Below, piece after piece: positions 49,890-57,880 of a DNA stretch of 64,000 bases. Origin of the DNA: Halodesulfovibrio sp. GTDB taxonomy: Bacteria > Desulfobacterota > Desulfovibrionia > Desulfovibrionales > Desulfovibrionaceae. The notes below the pieces were generated by a model, which worked only from the letters and a program-made list of their open reading frames with translations, was not told where the DNA came from and ran no database searches. The stretch is from NCBI RefSeq assembly GCF_015482765.1, contig NZ_JADMLB010000050.1:62001-126000 (forward strand). The letters run 5' to 3'. Position numbers and translations under genes: made by a program. Every line of letters begins with the position of its first letter. The first letter of the stretch is position 1.

Positions 49890-50255
49890 ATGATTATGCA
49901 AAAAATTACTCAAACACTGAAAGCGTTATCTGACCAGAACAGGCTGCGCATTGTTTATGCGTTAATGGAACACAATGAACTCTGCGCCTGCCAATTTACA
50001 GAACTACTCGGTATTGCCGGTGCGACAGTATCCAGACATCTTGGTGTCTTGCACAACGCAAACCTAGTACAATTCAGAAAAGAAGGTCGCTGGATTTTTT
50101 CAAGCCTTTCAGAGGATCTTGAATACGTAAAACCACTTCTTGACTGGGTTAATGAACATGCAGGCTACTGTCCTGAAATTCAACAGGATAAAAAACATTT
50201 ACGGGATATTCTCTCCAACGCTCCGGAAGATATTTGCCGTAAACAGCGTGGATAA
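49890..50255 (+). CDS. arsR: ArsR-family metalloregulatory repressor
   Basis: A 121-residue winged-helix repressor. The sensor site ELCACQFTELLG has the CxC of arsenic-sensing ArsR proteins, followed by the recognition helix ATVSRHLGVLHNANLVQFRKEGRWIFSSL. It would dissociate from DNA on binding As(III)/Sb(III). The second ATG (49896) is an equally possible start. It is followed 26 bp later by an arsenate reductase gene. Confidence 0.92.
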   Translation: MIMQKITQTLKALSDQNRLRIVYALMEHNELCACQFTELLGIAGATVSRHLGVLHNANLVQFRKEGRWIFSSLSEDLEYVKPLLDWVNEHAGYCPEIQQDKKHLRDILSNAPEDICRKQRG

Positions 50256-50281
50256 ATTTTCTTTCCTAAATAGGAACACCA

Positions 50282-50728
50282 ATGAAGGATAAAATAAACA
50301 TTCTCTTTTTATGTACCGGAAACTCCTGCCGCAGTCAGATGGCGGAAGGCTGGGCTAGACACCTCAAGGGTGACGTGCTCAATGCCTATTCGGCAGGAAT
50401 TGAAACTCATGGGCTCAACCCCAATGCGGTTAGGGTTATGAAAGAGGCGGGTGTTGATATTTCATCACATACTTCACAATTGCTGAGTGAATTTGATGAC
50501 ATCAATTTTGATGTAGTCGTAACAGTTTGCGGCCATGCGCACGAAACATGTCCGTACTTCCCAGGAAACGCAAAAGTCGTTCACGTAGGCTTTCCTGACC
50601 CACCTGCAATGGCGAAAGAACTTGCGGAAAATGGCGCATCCGAAGAAGAGCAGCTGGAATGCTATAGAAACGTTCGCGACGAAATTAAAGCGTACATTGA
50701 AACTCTCCCAGAAGCATTGAAGTTATAA
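50282..50728 (+). CDS. arsC: Arsenate reductase, low-molecular-weight phosphatase type
   Basis: 148 residues. The phosphatase loop LFLCTGNSCRSQMAEGW carries CX5R, and the redox cysteines VCGHAHETCPYF follow, with DPP near VGFPDPPAMA. This is the thioredoxin-linked ArsC class, reducing As(V) to As(III). Neither ArsB, Acr3 nor ArsA is next to it, so the efflux pump must lie elsewhere. Confidence 0.93.
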   Translation: MKDKINILFLCTGNSCRSQMAEGWARHLKGDVLNAYSAGIETHGLNPNAVRVMKEAGVDISSHTSQLLSEFDDINFDVVVTVCGHAHETCPYFPGNAKVVHVGFPDPPAMAKELAENGASEEEQLECYRNVRDEIKAYIETLPEALKL

Positions 50729-51171
50729 AATCCTCAGTGCATCAACTAAACTATCTCTATATTTTCAGAATATTGAAACAATAAAGACAACTCTAATACG
50801 TTTTGTCACACAATTGTCACAGTGAAAATATACAGTAATTTCGTCAGCCATTGGCAATTATGGCGACAGCAACTCTATTCTGCGTCTTACCGCATGGTCC
50901 AGCAACTACCATGCAAAAAGACACCTGATCGGGGCAGGAAACCTCTCTCTCCCTGCCCCGATCATCTAATCTCCCTTCCACTACTCCATCACCGACCTCC
51001 CAGCATTCACTGGGATTTTTTTTATGTAATCAAATTTGAACGTGCTAAGTTAACAACTTTTATTCGATACACACTCTTCATTTTCTACATAGTCGAAAAG
51101 AAAAACAGACCGAAGACAAAAACGTCAAAACTTCGTACAGTTATTTTTCTTACAGAATTTTTCCAAGCGAG
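50729..51171. terminator. Intergenic region with two hairpins
   Basis: A 13-bp perfect stem (50926-50938 with 50952-50964) without T-run is followed by a CCCAG/CTGGG hairpin (50999-51014) and eight T. No gene is seen; a 119-codon GTG frame here runs through both hairpins. Confidence 0.6.
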
Positions 51172-53580
51172 ATGGCTATGAACACAATGATCGACTATGA
51201 GAAAATCACGCAGCTATTTTCTGCTGCCGAGACAGAAGGCAGAGACTTTCTGTACGAATATGAAGTATATAATCTGTTAGCAAACTCTGGTGCTGAAACA
51301 CCACCTATTGCCAACCTTCTCCCTCGCGGTGCTCGTTTTTCAGACGAAGAACTCATGGCAATTCCGGGTGAAAAGGCGGTTCTGAAAATTGTTTCGCCTA
51401 CCATTATCCATAAGACAGAGGTAGGCGGAGTGCGCATTGTTGAAAAACAGCCTTCGAAAATTCGATCCGCTGTCCGAGCTATGCAATATGAAGTACCGGA
51501 GAACTACGCAGCGTATATTGAGCGCAACCCAGACCATGCTCCTGAGGCATACAAGGGGTTAACCGGTGATGCTCTAATTAAAGCGATCAGCCGCGATTTA
51601 AAAGGCGTTTTACAGGTTCAATTCATGCCGCCTGACTCAAGTGCATTTGGCAACGAGCTTATTGTCGGACTTCGTTACACCAGAGAATTCGGTATGGTTA
51701 TCAGTGCCGGACTCGGTGGCACTGATACTGAACTGTATGCAGAACGTTTCAGAAAAGGACAGGCTATCGTCGCCGCATCAACTGAACTGGTAGATGGTGA
51801 AGCCTTCTTTGCACTGTTCCGCAAAACAATTTCGTATCGAAAACTGGCTGGTCTCACCCGAGGACAACGCCGTATTGTTACAGATGAACAACTCATTGAA
51901 TGTTTCAGTTCATTTATCGAAATGGGGCGCTTCTACTCTCCTACGAATAACGATGCTCCGTTTACCATTCAGGAACTGGAGATCAACCCGTTTGCTTTTA
52001 CAGACTACCTCATGGTTCCCCTTGATGGTATGTGCCGCTTCGGGAAAGCCGAAAAGCCAGCCCACCCACGCCCTATCAATAAAATTGAAAACTTACTGCA
52101 TCCTGAGCGCATAGGCATCATCGGAGTTTCAGCAACCCGCCGCAACTTTGGACGCATTATTCTTGAAAACATCCTCGCTGAGGGGTTTGACAAAGAAAAC
52201 GTTACTCTGATTCGCGATGGTGTGAATGAAATTGACGGTGTGCGCTGCGTTCCAAACCTTGCCAGTCTCGACCACAAACTCGATCTTTTTGTTGTTGCCG
52301 TCTCTGCCGCTCAAGTTCCTGCTCTTGTCGATGACATTATCAGCCTTGATGCTGCACAAAGCGTTATGCTTATCCCCGGCGGCATGGGCGAAACAGAAGA
52401 AAGTCAAAAGAAAGCCGCAGAATTAATTGCCCGCATTGATGCGACACACGCACAAGGTGACGGTGGACCAGTTTTCCTCGGAGCAAACTGCATGGGTGTT
52501 GTTTCACATCCAGGTTCCTACGACACTTGGTTCATCCCTGAAGAAAAATTACCGAAAAACCGTACTGCTACTCCACACAGAGCTGCACTTATCAGTCAAA
52601 GTGGTGCATTTATGCTGCACCGCTACAGCCAAAGCCCAGAGCTGCACCCAAGCTATATGATCTCCATGGGCAACCAGACAGACCTCACGCTTGGAGATAT
52701 GGTTCGCTACTTTAAAGACGCTGATAATGTTGATGTAATTGCAGTCTATGCGGAAGGCTTCAGTGACTTGGATGGTCTTGAATTCTGCAAAGCCGTTCGT
52801 GAAGCCATTCATAACGGAAAAGAAGTCATTTTCTATAAGGCAGGACGAACCCCTGAAGGCAAAACTGCCACAAGCGGACACACAGCCTCTTTAGCCGGAG
52901 ACTACATGGTTTGTGAAAGCTGCGTACGGCAGGCTGGCGCTCTGGTGGCAAGAACCTTCCAGGAATTTCAAGACCTTTTCCTGCTAGCAGAAATGTTAAA
53001 TAACAAAAAAATAGCCGGTAACAGGCTTGCAGCAGTCAGCGGTGCTGGGTTTGAAGCAGTAGGCATGGCAGATTCAATCCACTCTGATGATTTTAAAATG
53101 GATCTTGCTCAGTTCGGGGCAGAAACAAAACAAGCTATTGCATCAATGCTTGAAGCAAATCGTCTGCAATCTCTTGTTACAATTCAAAACCCGCTTGACC
53201 TCACGCCAACAGCAAATGACGCCCTTCACACAGAAGCGGTAAAACTTCTTGCTGAAGATAGCGCGGTTGATTCCATCATAGTTGGACTTGATCCTTTATC
53301 GCCTGCAATGCATACGCTCCCAGAACCGACTGTCCCTGCATTTTCCATGAACGATGCAAACTCTATTGCTCAACTCTTAGTTGATGTTGCCAACAATTCA
53401 ACTAAACCGATCGTCGGAGTTATTGATGGTGGCAGACTGTATGATCCACTTCGAGATCATTTTCTTCAGAACAATGTTCCTGTGTTCCCTGTATGTGACC
53501 GTGCTGTAACAGCGCTGGCACTCTATTCCGAAGCACGTCTTCGTGTTGAAGAAATCCGAGCCACTAACGAACACTTTTAA
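51172..53580 (+). CDS. ADP-forming acyl-CoA (acetate) ligase, permuted single-chain form
   Basis: An 802-residue NDP-forming ligase that interconverts acyl-CoA + ADP + Pi with acid + ATP + CoA. Order is ATP-grasp first (about 1-290; LKIVSPTIIHKTEVGGVRIV, ELIVGLRYTREFGMVISAGLGG), then CoA-binding (about 310-440; IENLLHPERIGIIGVSATRRNFG) and the ligase domain with the phospho-His loop TATSGHTASLAGD. Many relatives have the CoA-binding part first. It could conserve energy from acyl-CoA during fermentation or oxidation. Two ATGs (51172, 51178) are possible starts. Confidence 0.88.
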   Translation: MAMNTMIDYEKITQLFSAAETEGRDFLYEYEVYNLLANSGAETPPIANLLPRGARFSDEELMAIPGEKAVLKIVSPTIIHKTEVGGVRIVEKQPSKIRSAVRAMQYEVPENYAAYIERNPDHAPEAYKGLTGDALIKAISRDLKGVLQVQFMPPDSSAFGNELIVGLRYTREFGMVISAGLGGTDTELYAERFRKGQAIVAASTELVDGEAFFALFRKTISYRKLAGLTRGQRRIVTDEQLIECFSSFIEMGRFYSPTNNDAPFTIQELEINPFAFTDYLMVPLDGMCRFGKAEKPAHPRPINKIENLLHPERIGIIGVSATRRNFGRIILENILAEGFDKENVTLIRDGVNEIDGVRCVPNLASLDHKLDLFVVAVSAAQVPALVDDIISLDAAQSVMLIPGGMGETEESQKKAAELIARIDATHAQGDGGPVFLGANCMGVVSHPGSYDTWFIPEEKLPKNRTATPHRAALISQSGAFMLHRYSQSPELHPSYMISMGNQTDLTLGDMVRYFKDADNVDVIAVYAEGFSDLDGLEFCKAVREAIHNGKEVIFYKAGRTPEGKTATSGHTASLAGDYMVCESCVRQAGALVARTFQEFQDLFLLAEMLNNKKIAGNRLAAVSGAGFEAVGMADSIHSDDFKMDLAQFGAETKQAIASMLEANRLQSLVTIQNPLDLTPTANDALHTEAVKLLAEDSAVDSIIVGLDPLSPAMHTLPEPTVPAFSMNDANSIAQLLVDVANNSTKPIVGVIDGGRLYDPLRDHFLQNNVPVFPVCDRAVTALALYSEARLRVEEIRATNEHF

Positions 53581-53585
53581 AAAAT

Positions 53586-53624
53586 AAAATGCCCCTGAAA
53601 CACGAAGTGCTTCAGGGGCATTTT
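53586..53624. terminator. Bidirectional terminator between convergent genes
   Basis: A 14-bp stem with flanking A and T runs (AAAATGCCCCTGAA and its complement), plus inner CAC/GTG pairs. Confidence 0.93.
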
Positions 53625-53634
53625 GCTTACATTC

Positions 53635-55959
53635 TTACTTACGACGCCTCCGGTTATTCACACAAAGGACATGATACTTACCGTCCTTAACTTCGGCTCC
53701 TTCCGTCACATGTTCAAATCCGGGGAAAGCTCTGTCCCAATCTTCAAGATGCGCCAAATATTGAATTGCCGGACATTCTTTCTGAGCACCGAAAGCTTCG
53801 CCTGACATTATCATCGGGATACCAGGAGGATACGGAAGCAATGAATTTGCAGCTATCCTGTTTCCAAGTTTGTCAGAAGGGATCAATTCAACTTCCTGCT
53901 GTACTATCTTTTCATATGCATCACGTGGCTTCATTAGCGCAGAAAAAGTTCCGGTATACGCTTTATCTAACGCCACATGCATTTGCGATGATTTCAAAAA
54001 TGCAAACATCTCATCACCTAATGCTTTTAGCGTCATATTTTCATATTTTTCAGGATACGCCTGATACAAGTCCGGCAAGACTTCACGAACAGTATCTCCT
54101 GAATCATAATGCTCCTTAAAACGAATTAACGTATTCAAAAGCGTTCCCCATTTACCTCGGGTTATTCCCATGGAGAACAAAAACATTATTTGGAAGTCTG
54201 TGGTACGGGTAGGAACAATACCAAAACGAGTAAGATACTGTGTAACTAATGCAGCCGGAACACCGCTTTCCAACAAGTTACCGTCATCTCCCATTCCAGG
54301 AGCAAGCAAGCTGACTTTAATAGGATCAAGCATGCACCAATTTTCTTCATCCAGATCAAAGCCATGCCATGTATCCTCCGGCTTTAAACGCCAGCAGTTC
54401 TGATCTTTGGTCAGCACATCTACTGGAGCATCTTCAAAAAGTACCCACTCTTTTTCGCCCTGCTCAGTCACCTGTACATATTCAGGGTTCCACGGCTTAA
54501 AAAACCAGTCTTTATGATTGGCATGCTCCCGCCAAATACGCGCCACAGCCCTACGGAAGTCAACTGCTTCCTGAATAACTTCCTGCGTAAGGGACTCACC
54601 GCTTTCACCAGACATCATTGCTGCCGTAATATCGTTTGAAGCAACAATTGAATACAGCGGTGATGTTGTTGTGTGCATCATATACGCCTGATTAAACATC
54701 GAAGGGTTAACATTCTTACGCCCTTCCCGCACATGAATATAAGAGGACTGTGAAAGTCCGTTCAAAAGCTTATGCGTTGAATGGGTCGCAAAAACGGTAG
54801 CACCTTCATGTTCTGCCGGATCGCCATGCATGGCAAAATGCTCTTCGTACATACCATTAAATCGGGCATACCCGTACCAAGCCTCATCAAAATGAACGAT
54901 GTCTGTTGACTCTTCCAACAACTCTTTGGCTTTCTTGGCATTGTAACACAATCCATCATACGTACAGTTTGTTACAACGGCGTATACCGGCTCACATTTA
55001 TGACACCTTGCGTGCATCTGCTTCACAAGGGAAGACTCCTCCACCGCTGCGGCTAATGCTTCAGGCTTCATTGAAGAAGCATGAATAGGCCCAATGATGC
55101 CGTATCTATTTCTCGTCGGAACCATATACACAGGAACGGCACCCGTCAGAATCAAACCCTGCTCAATAGACTTATGACAATTACGATCAATCAACACGAT
55201 GTCATCATGCGCAATACAGGATTGCATAATGGTTCTGTTTGATCCTGAACTTCCTACTACAACATTGTATGTTTGATGTGCCCCGAAAACTCCCGCCGCA
55301 TATTTTTCGCTGTCACCAAATGCACCAGTATGATCCAAAAGAGACCCGAGTGACGCTCTCTCAATTCCCATATCTGTCCGAAAAAGATTTTCTCCGTAGT
55401 AATCAAAAAAAACACGTCCCACCGCAGATTTAGTGAACCCAATACCACCCTGATGTCCCGGTGCAGCCCATGAATACTCTTTAACAGCACTATACCGCAT
55501 CAATGCATCCATTAATGGAGGAAGCATCTGTTTACGATACCGACGTATAGCAGCTTCAATTCGACCCGCAATAAAGTCAGCTGTATCTTCTACAATCCAT
55601 ACAAACTCATCTACCATCTCCATTAAATGACTCGACATTGCACGGGTTGTCTTCTCCCGCTCAGCAATCAGAAACACCGGAACTCCGGCTTGCCTTGTAT
55701 GGAGTTTTCGGATTAAGCGCTCTGCCTGACGATACTCCTCATCATTTTCATTATGCATATTGGCACTTAACAACAAACAATCAACCGGAGTATTGGCCTG
55801 TAAAATAATTCGTGCATCACAAAAACTATATGATCTGGTAATACGCACATTCTGCGCCTCTAGTTCATGCATAAGCCGTTGCACAGCATTACTCACATAG
55901 GTCTCAGCTTGTGTTGTTTCATCCTCTGCCACTAACACATGGAAGTCTGTTACAGACAT
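53635..55959 (-). CDS. adiA: Arginine decarboxylase, acid-inducible (AdiA) type
   Basis: A 774-residue fold-III PLP decarboxylase that turns arginine into agmatine, consuming a proton. A receiver-like wing domain occupies residues 1-140. The core has APGHQGG, NRSGSSGSN-like VVGSSGSNRTIMQ, NCTYDGLCYNAKKAKELLE and HFDEAWYGYARFNGMYEEH as in AdiA, and the PLP Lys in THSTHKLLNGLSQSSYIH. Lysine or ornithine cannot be fully excluded. It lies 27 bp after an APC antiporter in one operon. AAGGAG precedes the ATG. Confidence 0.9.
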   Translation of the reverse strand: MSVTDFHVLVAEDETTQAETYVSNAVQRLMHELEAQNVRITRSYSFCDARIILQANTPVDCLLLSANMHNENDEEYRQAERLIRKLHTRQAGVPVFLIAEREKTTRAMSSHLMEMVDEFVWIVEDTADFIAGRIEAAIRRYRKQMLPPLMDALMRYSAVKEYSWAAPGHQGGIGFTKSAVGRVFFDYYGENLFRTDMGIERASLGSLLDHTGAFGDSEKYAAGVFGAHQTYNVVVGSSGSNRTIMQSCIAHDDIVLIDRNCHKSIEQGLILTGAVPVYMVPTRNRYGIIGPIHASSMKPEALAAAVEESSLVKQMHARCHKCEPVYAVVTNCTYDGLCYNAKKAKELLEESTDIVHFDEAWYGYARFNGMYEEHFAMHGDPAEHEGATVFATHSTHKLLNGLSQSSYIHVREGRKNVNPSMFNQAYMMHTTTSPLYSIVASNDITAAMMSGESGESLTQEVIQEAVDFRRAVARIWREHANHKDWFFKPWNPEYVQVTEQGEKEWVLFEDAPVDVLTKDQNCWRLKPEDTWHGFDLDEENWCMLDPIKVSLLAPGMGDDGNLLESGVPAALVTQYLTRFGIVPTRTTDFQIMFLFSMGITRGKWGTLLNTLIRFKEHYDSGDTVREVLPDLYQAYPEKYENMTLKALGDEMFAFLKSSQMHVALDKAYTGTFSALMKPRDAYEKIVQQEVELIPSDKLGNRIAANSLLPYPPGIPMIMSGEAFGAQKECPAIQYLAHLEDWDRAFPGFEHVTEGAEVKDGKYHVLCVNNRRRRK

Positions 55960-55986
55960 GCAATACTCCTTACTGCTGTTACATCA

Positions 55987-57405
55987 TTACTTACCGAGAC
56001 CAAAAAAGATTGCCGCCGCAACGGCTATACCTACAAGCACAATTGCGCCTGCTTTTTCCCAACCAATAAAAAGCTGCTTTCCCTCTTCTCTTTTTGCTTT
56101 CCAAAACACACTAATGCCCAAAGCAAAAAAGATACTGGAAAGAAGAAGGAATTTTGGAGTAGCCGCATACAACAACCAAACCGCATACACAGCAGCAAAC
56201 CCACCTGCAAAAAGAGCCATATTTCTAGAAACGGGCTGATCCAAGGGATAACGCCCCTGAATACATAACTTACTCAAATAGATTGTACTCACAAAATACG
56301 GATACAAAATCATAACGCCCGTAATATCCAACAAGAACAGCCACGCATCATTTGCAAACAACACGACAAGCATTGTCAGCTGCATACAAAGACTTGTTAC
56401 AATCAAGGAGACATACGGTGATTCGTGCCTATTTTCTTTAGCAAAAACTTTCGGAAAAACACCATCTTTAGCCGCCACATGCGGAACTTCTGCAACCATT
56501 ATTGTCCATGAAAGCCAACTGCCCAACAGAGCTATAATGACTCCTGCATTAATAAGTGATGCCCCCCATTTTCCCACCAAGTGCTCCAGCACATATGCCG
56601 CGGAAGGATTTGGGAGCTTAGCAAGCTCAGCCTGAGTCAAAAAACCGTAAGGAAGGAGGGAAATAAGCGTATACAAAATAAGACATAAAATAAGACTTAA
56701 AATGGTTGCCCTGCCTACATCATCTGCATTTCGAGCCCTGCCTGAAACAACAACAGCCCCTTCTATGCCGATAAATGCCCACAGCGTGACAAGCATCGTA
56801 CTTTTTAACTGCTTTCCTAACCCGCCAAGCCCAGCAGATGCCTCTCCCCAAAAGTTCATAGAAAAATGCTCTGCGGAAAAAAACAATGCAACTATGCCTA
56901 CAAATAAAAACAACGGCAGCAACTTAGCCACCGTTGTTATAATATTCAGAATATTTGCTGCGGACACACCGAACAAACAAATGATGCACATACTCCAGAT
57001 AAGAAATGAGCCCCCGATAAAGGCTTGGAGCTGGGCGCTCATAATTTCAGGAGGGAAAAAATACGCTGCCGCGTCCATTGTCAGCACTGCATAACCTACA
57101 TTGCCAAAAACAGCGCTCAACCAATATCCCCAAGCCATTTCAAAACCTACAAAGTCTCCAAACCCTTCACGTGCATAGGCATATATTCCAGAATCAAGGT
57201 CTGGACGTGCATCCGACAGTGCCCTGAAAGATGTCGCGAGAAAGTACATTCCAAGTCCGGTGAGTACCCATGCGAGCAGCACGGCACCAGCGGCTGCGCC
57301 TTCCGACATATTCGACGGCAAATTATAGATGCCGCCTCCGATCATGGCACTTACCACAATGGCTGTAAGGCCTATTAATCCAAGTTTTTTTTGTCGCTCA
57401 GGCAT
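55987..57405 (-). CDS. APC-family basic amino acid/polyamine antiporter
   Basis: A 472-residue, about 12-helix APC transporter. The start LIGLTAIVVSAMIGGGIYNLPSNM has the GSGI-like substrate motif, and WAFIGIEGAVVVSGRA is the helix 6 motif. With the adjoining arginine decarboxylase it probably exchanges external arginine for internal agmatine, like AdiC; the sequence also resembles ArcD-type arginine/ornithine exchangers. It is first in the operon. GCGGAG precedes the ATG. Confidence 0.88.
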   Translation of the reverse strand: MPERQKKLGLIGLTAIVVSAMIGGGIYNLPSNMSEGAAAGAVLLAWVLTGLGMYFLATSFRALSDARPDLDSGIYAYAREGFGDFVGFEMAWGYWLSAVFGNVGYAVLTMDAAAYFFPPEIMSAQLQAFIGGSFLIWSMCIICLFGVSAANILNIITTVAKLLPLFLFVGIVALFFSAEHFSMNFWGEASAGLGGLGKQLKSTMLVTLWAFIGIEGAVVVSGRARNADDVGRATILSLILCLILYTLISLLPYGFLTQAELAKLPNPSAAYVLEHLVGKWGASLINAGVIIALLGSWLSWTIMVAEVPHVAAKDGVFPKVFAKENRHESPYVSLIVTSLCMQLTMLVVLFANDAWLFLLDITGVMILYPYFVSTIYLSKLCIQGRYPLDQPVSRNMALFAGGFAAVYAVWLLYAATPKFLLLSSIFFALGISVFWKAKREEGKQLFIGWEKAGAIVLVGIAVAAAIFFGLGK

Positions 57406-57783
57406 CCACTTTCTCCGCTAAGCTGTGAAGATTATTCAACGCATAACATTACTATTCAGCAACACAGTCCGTTACAAAGAAATGATTTATCGCAACCATC
57501 GAAAAATATTTCTATTCCTTGAATATAATTTGAACGACCAACCAATAACTGTGTGTCTTTATTGCAACAATTTAGTGTCAAACAGTGGTGGAGTTTTTTT
57601 TTCTGGAGATAAGTCATAACCTGTGAAAGATATTCGCAATGAATGTCTTAGCGTTGTTCCGGTCACAGTCGCACTAACCCGGCGATGGTACCTCCCAGAG
57701 ATGGATTCTTTTAGATTAAGTGTAATTCATCCCTAAAAAAATTCCGGAACTTACCCCACGCATTTTAGAGACAACCAAGACAG
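57406..57783 (-). promoter_or_regulatory. Leader region of the antiporter-decarboxylase operon
   Basis: About 380 bp with no gene. On the minus strand the stretch from about 57741 to 57641 is GC-richer than its surroundings and can form a CCGG...CCGG hairpin plus a GGATG/CATC pairing. A TTGACA lies near 57583 without a clear -10. No known riboswitch was recognised. Confidence 0.35.
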
Positions 57784-57814
57784 AAAAACCCACCTGGCAG
57801 CAAGTGGGTTTTTT
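57784..57814. terminator. Terminator at the end of the dha operon
   Basis: AACCCAC (57787-57793) pairs with GTGGGTT (57804-57810), with A-run and T-run on either side, about 70 bp beyond the dhaM stop. Confidence 0.88.
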
Positions 57815-57880
57815 CTATTGGTAAATACACGACACAAGCATACGCCCCATAGAGCCGCACACTCATAAAATATGCATCCA

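Noticed and set aside
50822-51181. 119-codon GTG frame between arsC and the acyl-CoA ligase
   Set aside because: Runs through two hairpins including a terminator, lacks a ribosome binding site and overlaps the next start.
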